From Gordionus sp. m RMFG-2023 (Eukaryota > Nematomorpha > Gordioida > Chordodea > Parachordodidae): a stretch of 64,000 nucleotides of DNA. Each line of letters starts with the position of its first letter. Within the stretch, counting starts at the first letter, position 1. The notes below the pieces were generated by a model. That model searched no databases. It was not told the origin of the DNA and was given only the letters and a program-made list of their open reading frames with translations. A program made the position numbers and the translations under genes. Positions 28,001 to 35,766 of this stretch are shown one piece after another. The DNA is taken from contig NC_088775.1 of the NCBI RefSeq assembly GCF_954871325.1, forward strand, positions 9,277,561 through 9,341,560, read 5' to 3'.

Positions 28001-31000
28001 TACGAATCATCAATCAAATTAGGATAAAAATGTCAGTTTTCATTTGCAATTTATTTTTTTCGGAATTATAAATAATATTTATTAATTACTATGTTACCAA
28101 TTAATTATTTAATATTTTAATAATTGATAATATACTTGTTTTTTTTTTTAAATTGATAGCATTTTATATTATATATTTTTTATATGACAAATTTTATTTT
28201 TTAATGAAAAATGATTAAGAAATTTTTCAAAAATGTTTTATGTATGTATTAATGAAGCCTAAATCTGCATTCATAGTTAACGCAAATTCGCAGTGAAACA
28301 TGCAAAAATGAATGTAGAATTATTTTATTTTCATATTTTGTATACACACCCCGCGAATTCGCACTAACTGTGAACACAGAGTAATTCTCTCTTCAAGGTC
28401 GCCGAACATATAATTTATGTAATATTACAATTGCAATTAGGCTCCATTAATAAAAGATGATCCAATAACATATATGTTATACCTAACAATTATATCCATA
28501 ATTATTAATGATAAATATACAAAGATTATGATTATACCATATAAATATTATTTGAGCCTAAGATTAACATATATTATAATATATATGTCGTATTGGGATA
28601 TGGAATCATGTGGGATTCGGAATTCCCACGGTTTTATTCGGGATCTTTGCAGGGACCCGAACCGTTATTTATAACTGTTTGGTTACGGTACGGTTCAGTG
28701 TATAAAAAATTATAATGGTTACGTTTTGGTTACGGTTCTTGAGAAGAAATTTATATTAAGGTTCCGTTTGGTTCAGCTAATTATAAAAGTTCATTACTGT
28801 TAGAAATTTTTTTTTTATTGAAGCAACACCATCTTCTAATTTATTTTTATTATAAGCACCTATGAATTATATATAAAAAAAATATACAAGATTCAAAATA
28901 ACTCATTTTTAAATATATTATTTGAACTTATAAGTAATATATTTTCAAGTATAAATGGTCTATTTTTGTTCGTTTTGACGATAACACAAAAAGCCCTTTC
29001 TACAGAAACTTGTGTTGTGGGAACCGCCAGTACTAAGAGCACGTTTATATAATTCTGGATATTCAAATTATTTCCATTTCTAAAATATAAAAACTGAACC
29101 GGTTTAATCGTTTTTTATAAAGATTCTTTTTACTCCTTCAAAAAATAATTATATCGGTTTATAACAAAAATAAATTTTTTTAAAAAAAAATATTTAAGGG
29201 GATTTGGAATCTTTTTTTTAAAAAAACAATTAAATTATATTTTTTTGCCGCCTGGCTGGCACCAGAATTTATTTTTTAGAGATAATTAATATGTATTACT
29301 TTTATGCTTTAAATCATTAAATACTCGTAGGCAATATTTTGTTTCACGCCCGAAAATTCACGGTATTTTTAAATTTTTCAAAACTTTAATGCTATATTTT
29401 TTTTACATTTTTTTGAATTTATTCTATTTATTTCTTTAATTCCATAATCCATAATAACAAAAAATAAATACATATTATAAATCCAAATTTTTACTTAGAA
29501 AAAGAAGAATGTCTATTTTTTTTATTTCAATTGTGTACGCCTTTCCTCTAATAGGCGATTGGCTACAGAAAATAACCTTTCACTAGAAGCCGAATTTGCC
29601 AGGGCTGACAAAATTTTACTCTCTAATTTTTTCAAAAAAGGAAATAAATTTTCCTGCTTCCAAAACTTAAAAATATTGCCATTGTTATTTGTTTTATTTT
29701 TTAAAATTTAATTTTGATAATATTGATATTGGTATAATTTTTAAAAAAAGAAGATAAAACACTAAAATATTAAAACTATATAAAAATATGTAAAAATATA
29801 TGGAATTACTAAATAAAAATATATATTGATCCTTAGCCTTTTTTTTAAAAAACATTTTGATAATTTCAACTTAAAATTTGTTCGTTGTTATAAATAATTT
29901 AGTTTTACAATCTCTAAATGAGTCTGACCCTATTTGGCTCAACCTAAAGATACATAGTATTTTTCCTTATTCATAATTGATTTTTAAAAACGGCTAACTC
30001 AATATTACATCCAGAAAAATAAACCATTATAATTTTTTATATACTAAACCGTAACCAAACTGAACCGTTATAAATGTTCGGGTCCCTGCTTAAATGTTCA
30101 ATGAAATGCCATACGACATATATATAAATAATATATAAATATTTGAATTTTAATTTATCTTACATCGTGTGATTTCTTTGACAAACACCAATGTGTTAAC
30201 AAATTCTGCATACAAAGATGACGAACTTATTCCAATGCGAGTGTAGGGAATCAAATAAACGTTAGGCTTACCTTTTCTGTAGACTTTATCATCTTGCTTT
30301 GTATCATCTATGTCTTGCCTAATTTTCATAATTTCTTCATGAAATAATTCTACTAAGGTCAAAGTCCCTGGTATATTGAGGTTGTATATGATGACAACAC
30401 TTCTCTGATTAGTAAGCCTAACAAACTTATAAATGGTGGTATAGATATTGGTAAGCGAATAGTAATTAACCGATAGCATTTTTTCAGGCTTTAGAGTTTC
30501 ACACCCCGAATCACCGAACGGATAAATAATCACGGCTGGAATTCGAGAATAAATCGAATGTTGGACGATGGGTAAGTTAGAGCAGACATTATCAATCAAG
30601 CCCAAATTAGGGTATTCATTAAAATCATAACCCGAAATGTCTCGCATTACTTGCTCAGTTACGTTAACGTCCCATACGAACGTGAAAAATATATTATCCT
30701 TATTATAAGATGAGGAGCTTAATTCATAGCCATTTAGTGCGTTTAAGCACACATTTTTATCATTGGCGGGCCAGTTTTCCACATAAGATCCATCCGTGAT
30801 TTGAGCATCTAGCAAAGTAAAAGGGTTGAAAAATTTCGAGGGGTTCTGAGTTTGGTTCGTAATTTGAATGGACCAAAAACAAATTTGTCCAACATTCGGG
30901 AGTGTCATCTTTGCTCGGTACGAGTCAACGGTCTTTATCAATGTTTTAATCTTGCCTTCATTGAAAATCGTTGCCAACCCCTGAGAGTAAGACATCGCGA

Positions 31001-31196
31001 TGACATAAAGATATGACCAGGTGTTCTTTGTCGGGTCCATTAGTTTAGGTTGATTAGTAGTGTTCGGATCCCAAAATCTAATTGAGCATGCGTAAGTTTC
31101 GTTGTTATGGTAAAGGGAGAGATTACCGGCTTCTGACTTTGTCATTATGATGCTCAGGCATAGCAAAATCTTGACGTAATATAATATAATCATCAT
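6939..31196 (-). CDS. receptor-type (membrane) guanylate cyclase gene, 13 exons found, 3' end not found
   Basis: Single-pass membrane receptor of the natriuretic-peptide-receptor type, whose cytoplasmic part makes cGMP from GTP. Exons, in coding order on the minus strand: 31196-30164, 25781-25626, 24739-24573 (or to 24562), 16750-16618, 15258-14967, 13665-13548, 11773-11438, 9958-9673, 9162-8727, 8543-8420, 7796-7728, 7383-7197, 7037-6939. Every junction has GT/AG and matching phase; exon 3 needs its weaker donor for this. The predicted protein is about 1145 residues, near the family's usual length, with order signal peptide, ANF-receptor ectodomain, TM, kinase homology domain, dimerisation linker, cyclase. 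The final roughly 40 residues after MESTGK were not located. The start is the first of two ATGs opening a good signal peptide. Introns are loaded with hAT elements and MITEs. Oddity: the catalytic Asn and Arg are replaced (see the last exon found). The ligand is unknown. Confidence 0.95.
7197..7383 (-). CDS. guanylate cyclase exon 12: cyclase catalytic core
   Basis: It reads [15 protein letters not shown]: the Glu of ETIGD selects guanine and the Asp of GDAY is the second metal ligand in this family; both are kept. [14 protein letters not shown] and IRIGVHSG follow. It ends in phase 1 at TCGG|GTATTG. Confidence 0.95.
7475..7690. repeat. GC-rich-ended MITE in a cyclase intron
   Basis: Between exons 11 and 12, TCGGGCCTAATTTTACGGCC on the left is mirrored by GGGTCGGGCCTACGGACC on the right. 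It is a divergent member of the CCCGG-rich group seen elsewhere in the window. Confidence 0.55.
7728..7796 (-). CDS. guanylate cyclase exon 11: cyclase domain, short exon
   Basis: This 23-codon exon reads [15 protein letters not shown] and ends DVYK, matching VxLLNDLYTxFDxIIxxFDVYK of the family. It is phase 0 at both ends. Confidence 0.94.
7797..8419. other. cyclase intron 10 with two MITE remnants
   Basis: It holds a truncated R2 copy (about 7865-7966; GCTAAACGCT, then AGCCTGGAGATTTTGCTCAT) and an R3 copy at about 8187-8281, whose arms AATCAGCTGGTGTTACGCC and CATGTGACTAGCTGATT face each other. Confidence 0.6.
8420..8543 (-). CDS. guanylate cyclase exon 10: start of cyclase domain
   Basis: It reads [20 protein letters not shown] then [12 protein letters not shown]. 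The family motif here is YFSDIVGFT. The first metal-binding Asp (NDIV) is present, but the following Gly is Lys. It ends in phase 0 before a GTTTAA donor. Confidence 0.94.
8727..9162 (-). CDS. guanylate cyclase exon 9: C-lobe of kinase homology domain and dimerisation linker
   Basis: It reads [16 protein letters not shown], then [12 protein letters not shown], both hallmark blocks of the family. [18 protein letters not shown] is the coiled-coil dimerisation linker, and [10 protein letters not shown] leads into the cyclase domain. It ends in phase 2. Confidence 0.96.
9163..9672. other. cyclase intron 8, no further feature
   Basis: About 510 bp of AT-rich sequence. Open frames on both strands overlap here and have no family resemblance. 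Confidence 0.6.
9673..9958 (-). CDS. guanylate cyclase exon 8: kinase homology domain, pseudo-catalytic loop
   Basis: It carries [15 protein letters not shown] followed by LKITDFGL. The family's HGxLxSxNC replaces the HRD of true kinases, so this domain is regulatory rather than phosphorylating. An acidic insert (MEMELEEER) precedes [10 protein letters not shown], the counterpart of LWTAPELLR. The donor (GTTTGT) is weak; it gives a phase-1 end that matches exon 9. Confidence 0.93.
10987..11259. mobile_element. R4 hAT MITE, reference copy (CAGAGACCTGCA ends)
   Basis: Perfect CAGAGACCTGCA at the left and TGCAGGTCTCTG at the right bound a core rich in GGCCCGG blocks, in cyclase intron 7. Adjacent 8-mers ATAAATAC and AAAAATGC match at six positions, consistent with an old hAT target duplication. 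It has no coding capacity. The same left-end string GTACCATTTGC recurs in the copies near 19022, 26893, 27639 and 44182. Confidence 0.85.
11438..11773 (-). CDS. guanylate cyclase exon 7: kinase homology domain, N-lobe
   Basis: It opens [13 protein letters not shown], matching the family's GSRLSxxSL phosphorylation-site region. It then gives [14 protein letters not shown], which corresponds to the glycine loop and the VAIK lysine strand; here the residue before the lysine is Val. [11 protein letters not shown] and [15 protein letters not shown] are the next conserved blocks. It ends in phase 0 at AAAG|GTATAC. Confidence 0.95.
12183..12404. mobile_element. R2 palindromic MITE, best copy
   Basis: It is nearly a perfect palindrome: AGTGTTGTTAAACGATTAG at the left pairs with GAGCCGTTTAACAACACTA at the right. 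Internal mirrored blocks include AAAAACGGCTAACTCAATAT and AGCCTCAAGATTTCGC / AAAATCTTCAGGCTTGGG. Further copies lie at 14461-14633, 16337-16497, 35767-35975, 35976-36093, 40172-40275 and 47949-48115, with fragments at 7865, 29975 and 45483. Confidence 0.85.
12884..13003. repeat. short fold-back element with poly-G/poly-C arms
   Basis: AAGGAGGGGGGGGGGAGG near 12885 faces CCCCCCCCGCCTCCCCC near 12975, with about 75 AT-rich bases between them. It resembles the GC-run ends of the 18459-20180 element. Confidence 0.65.
13258..13485. mobile_element. R6 palindromic MITE
   Basis: The left end ATAGTTAGGTAAGGGCTAAA mirrors the right end TATAGCCATTACCCAACTAT. A related, shorter copy lies at about 27767-27926 (ends TAACTATTACCCAACTATAC; shared block AACTATCACTTTG). 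Confidence 0.7.
13548..13665 (-). CDS. guanylate cyclase exon 6: start of cytoplasmic region
   Basis: It joins exon 5 to give [19 protein letters not shown], the counterpart of the RRYRxExELxxxLWRVxWEDI segment that opens the kinase homology domain in this family. The exon ends in phase 0 at a GTATATAT donor. Confidence 0.9.
14461..14633. mobile_element. R2 MITE copy in cyclase intron 5
   Basis: It starts AGTGTTGAAAATCGTCTCG and ends GCCGTTAAACAACACTT, with the internal AAAAACGGCCAACTCAATAT block of the family. Confidence 0.75.
14967..15258 (-). CDS. guanylate cyclase exon 5: juxtamembrane and transmembrane segment
   Basis: After CAAGCAG it reads [14 protein letters not shown], the family's D-Y/F-x-I/L-x-D-x-DP motif closing the ectodomain. 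About 75 residues on comes the membrane helix ([19 protein letters not shown]), followed by arginines that act as the stop-transfer signal. It ends in phase 2 at TATATAG|GTAATT. Confidence 0.9.
15610..16300. repeat. two decayed GC-ended MITEs in cyclase intron 4
   Basis: About 15610-15735 opens TAGAGGTCTGAAAATGGC and has GGCCC/GGCCCAG blocks. About 16080-16290 has GGCCATACCCGG at the left and GGCCTGGCCCGGATT at the right. Both resemble the hAT MITE group with AGAGGTCTGCA-type ends, but without clear target duplications. Confidence 0.5.
16337..16497. mobile_element. R2 MITE copy
   Basis: It contains AAGCCTCGAGATTT and AAAATCTCCAGGCTTAGG facing each other, and ends GCTGTTTAGCAACACTA. Confidence 0.7.
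16618..16750 (-). CDS. guanylate cyclase exon 4: ectodomain
   Basis: It follows a GATATTAG acceptor and reads [15 protein letters not shown] in phase 0, resembling the YDAVLLYAxALN helix near the end of the ectodomain. It contains two cysteines ([10 protein letters not shown]) that may pair. It ends KITIVNK at a GTAAGATT donor in phase 1. The intron before it is 7.8 kb and carries two nested or adjacent hAT insertions. Confidence 0.8.
17640..18080 (+). other. protein-like relic related to 32566-32939, unidentified
   Basis: The stretch ACAATGCTAACTTCTTTT near 17690 recurs at about 32871 in similar context, so the two blocks are related. A readable segment near 17880 gives [16 protein letters not shown] followed by [10 protein letters not shown], with codon use unlike the AT-rich background. 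I do not recognise the family. It lies in cyclase intron 3 in the opposite strand to the gene. It could be a fossil of a mobile or virus-like element; it is broken. Confidence 0.4.
18459..20180 (-). mobile_element. hAT transposon with poly-G subterminal ends and perfect 8-bp target duplication
   Basis: It starts CAGGCGCGTACGCAGGAATT and ends GCTGCGTACGCGCCTA; GTCTTTTA flanks it on both sides (18451 and 20181), a perfect hAT-type duplication. G-runs and C-runs sit just inside both ends. The minus strand around 19780-19420 reads as a decayed transposase ([18 protein letters not shown], then [11 protein letters not shown]). An R4 MITE is inserted inside it at 18798-19022. It lies in cyclase intron 3. 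Confidence 0.88.
18798..19022. mobile_element. R4 hAT MITE nested in the 18459-20180 element
   Basis: The right end, read inward, is CAGAGCCCTGCTCAGGTACC, and the left end is CAAAGACTTGCGGCCCGG. GGCCCGG, GGGCCGG and CCGGGCC blocks fill the core. The nesting makes it younger than its host element. Confidence 0.8.
20757..21947 (+). mobile_element. internally deleted hAT transposon with ATTCGAAT subterminal repeats
   Basis: It is bounded by TAGGCCTATTCAAAAA and TTTTTGAATAGGCCTA and flanked on both sides by CGCTAAAA (20749 and 21948), a perfect 8-bp duplication. Many ATTCGAAT/ATTCGATTCG repeats lie within about 150 bp of each end. On the plus strand, parts of a transposase survive: [10 protein letters not shown] near 20929, [16 protein letters not shown] near 21170, and the dimerisation domain ([15 protein letters not shown]) at 21475-21672 ending in a stop codon. 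The zinc finger and most of the catalytic core are missing. Confidence 0.93.
22045..22115 (+). ncRNA. tRNA-like sequence with intact Pol III A and B boxes (SINE head or tRNA relic)
   Basis: TGGCTGAGTTG (22052) fits the A box TRGYNNARNNG and GGTTCGAATCC (22095) fits the B box exactly, at normal spacing. The D-loop wording resembles Leu/Ser tRNAs. An acceptor stem cannot be formed in register, and the variable arm is too short, so it is not a working tRNA. Confidence 0.55.
22299..22424. mobile_element. short MITE with TGTTGTGCAGATTTA ends
   Basis: AGTGTTGTGCAGATTTAAC at the left is mirrored by AAATCAAATCTGCACAACATT at the right over about 125 bp. Confidence 0.75.
22425..23830. repeat. direct repeat pair R5 containing a fold-back element
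   Basis: About 160 bp at 22430-22590 (GCGGCTATAAATTAAATATT, TATCGATAATTGTAAAAGTT) recurs at 23450-23610 with small changes. Within the first copy, 22562-22903 is a fold-back: TGTTAGCGTCAATTTTACTT faces ACACATTGACGCTAACACA, with ATCATTTTTTGAGCGCG mirrored as well. The second copy keeps only part of it. Confidence 0.7.
24573..24739 (-). CDS. guanylate cyclase exon 3: ectodomain
   Basis: It starts after TTTATAG and reads [15 protein letters not shown], matching the family helix (EEAxxAYxALLxLT). Two donors are possible. GTAGGC at 24572 keeps the frame with exon 4. The stronger GTGAGT at 24561 would extend the exon to 24562 and add VGD, which fits the conserved YDAVL motif better but breaks phase with exon 4. 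Confidence 0.8.
25626..25781 (-). CDS. guanylate cyclase exon 2: ectodomain
   Basis: It follows a CAACAG acceptor and completes a Cys codon split with exon 1. The reading [15 protein letters not shown] fits the strand-helix of the ANF-receptor fold (family pattern: a hydrophobic strand followed by a helix ending in LGMT-like sequence). [10 protein letters not shown] follows. The likely donor is GTAAAATA in phase 1. The preceding intron is about 4.4 kb and contains the 28650-30088 hAT element. Confidence 0.85.
25975..26125. repeat. GC-ended MITE relic in cyclase intron 1
   Basis: It contains AAGACTTGCTTGCCCGG at the left and GGGCCGGGCCGAACAAATTA, then TCGGGCC, at the right, in the style of the R4 group. 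Ends are eroded. Confidence 0.5.
26742..26893. mobile_element. R4 MITE, truncated copy
   Basis: Its right end, read inward, is TAGAGGTACCAACTTCAAGG, matching the R4 string AGAGGTACCATTTGCACGG. The core holds ACGGGCCGG and CAGGGCCGAA. Confidence 0.65.
27000..27354. repeat. AAATCTTCATTTAAA-type degenerate tandem array
   Basis: AATCTTC followed by an A-rich spacer recurs more than ten times, and the left part reads as its complement (GAAGATTTT near 27020). It looks like a decayed minisatellite next to an R4 MITE. Confidence 0.6.
27355..27639. mobile_element. R4 hAT MITE copy
   Basis: The right end, read inward, is CAGAGACCTGGAGATGTACT, and the left end is AGAGACCCGCG. GGCCGGGCCG and CGGGTTTAC blocks lie between them. 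Confidence 0.75.
28264..28380. mobile_element. R7 small MITE with AATTCGC ends
   Basis: TCTGCATTCATAGTTAACGC at the left is mirrored by CGCACTAACTGTGAACACAGA at the right. A possible fragment (CCGCAAATTCGCGGT) lies near 62555. Confidence 0.65.
28650..30088 (-). mobile_element. hAT transposon relic holding two different dimerisation domains
   Basis: Ends are CAGGGACCCGAACCGTTAT at the left and the reverse complement of the same (TATAAATGTTCGGGTCCCTG) at the right, with GGTTACGGT repeats just inside. On the minus strand, 29680-29530 reads [15 protein letters not shown], and 29065-28965 reads [14 protein letters not shown]; both are hAT C-terminal dimerisation motifs but clearly from different families, implying nested or recombined elements. 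No matching 8-bp flank was found. It lies in cyclase intron 1. Confidence 0.8.
30164..31196 (-). CDS. guanylate cyclase exon 1: signal peptide and N-terminal ligand-binding domain
   Basis: It encodes residues 1-344. Residues 1-23 are a hydrophobic signal peptide ([15 protein letters not shown] onward). The rest is the first lobe of an ANF-receptor-like periplasmic-binding fold, with several N-glycosylation sequons (NLS, NET) and cysteines. It is one long intronless exon and ends at a GTAAGATA donor in phase 1. Sequence in this lobe is divergent, so assignment rests mainly on continuity with the exons downstream. Confidence 0.88.
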
Positions 31197-32565
31197 ATTA
31201 TTTATTTTTTAAAAAAAGAAGCTGTACAAATTATATGATTTTATGGCTATTTAAATTTATGAAGTTTAAATTGGACAACTTTTTATGGATCATATTTTTT
31301 TTTTGAATCACGTTTATAATAGATTATAATCCCCTTTATAAATAATGCATATTTTTTTTAGATAGATTTCACTGGGTGAGATAGGTGTATTAAAATATTA
31401 TTTTTTTAAAAAAAATATATAAAATCACATTAAAATTATTGGCAACCAAACCATGATAAAAATTTTTGATCAATTATACCTGTTTAAAAAAACTAATAAA
31501 TATTTCAAACTATTAATCGTTTGGTCATAATGTAACATGGAAATAGGGAAAAAAGGATGGATCTAATGTTGCATTTTTTTGTCGTAAAATTTACTAATTC
31601 TCTTCTTCTTTTTTTGAAAAATTAAATATGATAAATAAATAATCGTTATATGTGATTTATGGCGCATTTGCCCTCTATCGCTAAAGGTTTGAACAGATCT
31701 ACGTTAGGTAATCCTTATTTTCATCCAACTGGAAATAATTTAAGTTGGGTGGAAAAATTGAAAATGGGGAGCTTTCTACAAGTTTGTGGGCAAACAATAT
31801 ATACTTAAACTTTTGTTTAATATACGCCTTCTGTAGGGTATAATAAAAAGAGTTGGGAAAAGCAATTGACTTTTTATCCCTATTACCATCAAATAATTTT
31901 CTAATCTTACCTTTTCCTTTCTCCTTTTTACTAAAAAAAAATTATATACTCTTTTTCTTATAATTTTATTTTGGTAAATTGTTTTGTATTTCGATATTTC
32001 ATAATTATTCATTTATTATTTGAGTGAAAAATAATTATTCCATCAATTTTATATGAATAATAAATATAAATATCAAATCTGAGGTCAAATGTGTAAGCCC
32101 AGATTTAAATTCCAAAAAGAAGAAAAGAAGAAAAAAAAATCTTATATGATAATAATTAAAAGCTGGATAATGATTTAATAAGAAAAAGAATAAGATTTTT
32201 ACACTTGAGAGCTTGAGACTGACCCTCTCTCCACTTCTCGAAAAAGTTTTTTTTTGATAATTTGGCTTTTTTTATTCCAATAAACCTACAAAACATGTTT
32301 GACTCGTTTTACCCTGGTGTTCCGATATCGGAATGGAGATGTGGAAAATTTTCTACTCAATATTTTAATTAATATAAAACTCCTTTGTTGAGATGACTGA
32401 TCATATATTTTATTTATTCATCTATTTTCACTAAAAAAAACATAAATTTTTATAAATCTTTGAAATCCTATTTTTAAAGCAGTATGGAAACCTTAATACT
32501 TATAAAAGATTTCATATTAAAATTATTCAATGTGAATAAGATATTAAAAACTATAGTCGTTACTC
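31197..32565. other. upstream flank of the cyclase gene, no gene recognised
   Basis: AT-rich. It should contain the cyclase promoter and 5' leader, but no motif was convincing enough to call. Confidence 0.5.
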
Positions 32566-32939
32566 CCTGCATTGCAACTATGTAGTAGTAAATTTCTACG
32601 ACATACAAAATGTTATGACACTATCTCGTGCCATGAAATCTGCTGGAATTTCTTTAACCATTGACCCGACTAGTTATATAACGCAGTTGGTAAACCTCCT
32701 GATGGTTTATAAAAGATTCCATAGAAGAGTGGTAAGCTTAACCTATAATTATTTCTGTGTATATCCACTCCCACTTAATCCATGAGGATATTTTCGACGC
32801 AGAATATATTAAATCTGCCAAATATTCTTCTGTTTTACCTTACACCTATATCTTTATACCAATAATTGCTACAATGCTAACTTCTTTTGGACATTCACGT
32901 CCTAGCCTTCTTCACCATTACATCAAAGACCGAAAATGA
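32566..32939 (+). other. protein-like relic, family unknown
   Basis: Two open blocks lie close together in different frames: RYSLHCNYVVVNFYDIQN through VYKRFHRRV (about 32566-32733), and YIHSHLIHEDIFDAEYIKSA through LLHHYIKDRK to a stop (about 32759-32939). Base use is balanced and clearly unlike the background, and part of the second block matches DNA at 17690. I do not recognise the protein. An intron is possible between the blocks (AGAGTG|GTAAGC), but so is a fossil mobile or virus-like element; I take it as broken. Confidence 0.4.
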
Positions 32940-34699
32940 AAATGAAGACTTTTAACTTATACAAAGAATAGTAATTAATTCAATTAGATCTAACTACATC
33001 ATCATATTCTCCTTTGATGGATAAGAATAACTATTTAAACTCATTTATTTAAATGATTTTTTACCAATATATCTTTTGATTTAATATATAATTATTTTAA
33101 AAAATATGCCAAATTTAATATAATGGGAAAATGATAAAATTTACACTGTTTCTTTTCTATTGAGATGAAATTTATTTAAAAGAATTTATTTTTACCGTTT
33201 TCTCATGTTGAAATGAAATTCTTGATTGATGTTCCCATAAAGAAACAGCAATTTTTTCTTTTTTATAGAATTAATAAATTTATATTTCAAAAGCAAAATG
33301 AGATCCATTTTTCTAATTTAGATCAAAATTAATAAAGGATCATGACAAAAAAACTGAAATTTTAAAATGAAAAATTTGTGCAAAACGGTTGAAAATTTTT
33401 TTTAACATGTTTTGAAAGGATTTTTTTGGAGGATGAAAAATAATAAAAACATTATTTCACTGATCGCGCGGCCATCTTCAACCTGTTTAAGAAATTATGA
33501 TCATCTGATTCCGTTTTTCCAAACTTTGATATCTTGTAAAAAATAGCTTCGATTTTCTTATTTGATGATTATCTTGAATGCACTTTAAAATTTTTTATAT
33601 ATGTTTGTTATAAATAAAATATTCTACTAGAGTTATTATGGCTCCCTTTTCTAATCGCTAAAAACAAATTATAAGGATCTCCGCTTAATATCTCCTAGAA
33701 AAATTTTAAAATCAATTTGAAAATGTATATTACTGGAAGTAAACACTTGTATTTAAATTGAGTTTTTTAAAAAATCGCATGGAAATATTAATAACATTCC
33801 CAAAAGTTGTTCCATTTCCTACATTTTTTTTAAAAAAACTCAATTTTAATACAAAGATTTACTTCCCTAACATCTATTGACATTATTTTTCAATATTGCT
33901 TTTAAAATTTTCAAGGAGATATAAGCGAGATTCTCAATTTTTAGCGAATTTTGTTTTAGCTTCACTTTAAGTAATTTCTTTATTCCAAATGTCTAAAAGT
34001 TTTTACTTATAGTCGTATAAGCATTTATAAAAAAAATTATCTGAATTAATTATAGAAGTTGATATATATCTACACTTTTACAATAAGCAACAAATGTAGT
34101 AAAGTGAATATTTAATAGCCATTCTTTCTTTGTTTTATAATTGCCTATATTAAAGAAACTGTGATATTGTAGAGTTATATCTAATTTATTTGTTTATCAC
34201 TCACGCTAAATTTTAATTATTACTTTCATGTATATATTTTTAAAGTCTATCGATTTCACAATTAATTATATAAAATATTTTATTTATTTAACACAAAAAA
34301 ATATAAATATGGCATAAATTGTAGTGTAGCTATATATTCATTGATGTGATTGTATTTAAAGTACCCCAACCGTTTTCTATAAAATTATCGGATTGGTTAG
34401 GGTCACAGTTAATAAATCAAATGGATCTTGGCTAGTTATAGTGTTATAAGTTCAGCTGCTTAAATTTTGAAAGACTCCGGTTTGGTTACGGCCTTAGAAA
34501 AATTGTAAAGGTATTTTATGGTTTTCGCAAGCTCCTCAAAATCAAAAGTATTGATAGCAAAATAATGAAGATATTTTTAATGAAAATTTTATTTTTGTCT
34601 CACCAATCTTATCTTCTTTAATAGTTATTTCAATTTTTAAGTAAAATTTATACAAAAATGCTCATGGCCTAAAATTGCAGCACTAATAATCGCTATAAA
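32940..34699. other. intergenic, one fold-back element
   Basis: At 33630-33980 a fold-back is visible: GGATCTCCGCTTAATATCTC faces GGAGATATAAGCGAGATTC, with TTCTAATCGCTAAAAAC mirrored by TTTTTAGCGAATTTTG. No other feature was recognised. Confidence 0.6.
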
Positions 34700-35640
34700 G
34701 TAATGTTGTAATGTAGCGTTGGTGAACCAAGAATGTTTTCCTTTGAAAAAATGATGAGTTCCTTATCGAACTTTGAACGTGAAAGCTTTCGTTTTTTACT
34801 TTCGTTCAATTTTAGAAAATCCTAATTTTTATTCATATGAAAATAAAAAATATTAATATTAATCCAAAACCAGCCATTATTTCTGCCCTATAGTATAGTT
34901 AATTAATTTGAATATTATTATTTATATTTTATATATAATAAGCCTAAGCTTAGATGTTGTTATTTTATCATCATCTAATTCTGAATTATGGCCCAAAATA
35001 AATACTTTACAGTAATATCATATATTCAATAATTTAATTTGATCCTTACCAAATGTAAAATGCGTCCAAAAAGTATAATATCAGGTTCAAAATCTTCAAG
35101 TTCTAATTTTAAGATACTTGATTGTAATATTTATTATTTTACATAATAAACTATAAGCTTCCTGTTAATAACAGGGTTATTAAATTTTTATGTATTATTA
35201 TAGATACATAATATATATTGTATTCATAGATATAAAATAGTAACTTTTATAATTTATTTATTTTTAGTGTGATTATTTAAATTTTGTTTTACAAGGGTTT
35301 TATATTAGTTGAACAAAATTTAATATACGTTATAAATAATTATATTATATATAATATATATATATAAGTTTGTATATATTAAAAATTAATAAGAAATTTC
35401 TTTAATAAATAAAAATATATTTTTATTCACTTAAAATTAGTAATTTTAAACATCTAATATATTGTGTTAAAAAATATATGGCATTTATTTATATTAAATA
35501 AAATTTTAAAAAATAATTTATTCTTAAAATTTTGAACGAACACCTTTTTATTGAAGATAAACGTTGAAGTACATGAACGCTTAGGTCATTGTACGTTGAA
35601 AGCAAACGCGTTCAATTTTTTTTAGAAATATTTACAGTAC
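34700..35640 (-). mobile_element. dispersed repeat R1, copy B
   Basis: It shares GCGTCCAAAAAGTATAA and TTCAAAATCTTCAAGTTCTA with copy C at 60060-60690, and GAACTTTGAACGTGAA with copy A. The right end carries TGAACGCTTAGG and AAACGCGTTCAATT. On the minus strand it reads WTHFTFGKD, as in copy A. Confidence 0.65.
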
Positions 35641-35766
35641 TAACTATAAAGTATAAACTACCAATTGAGGCAGAAATGAATTGATTATCCAATTTATATT
35701 TTAATGACGAAAAAAAAGTATGTTATATATTTTCTTCAAATTTAATTCTATTTAAGCATGTTAAAT

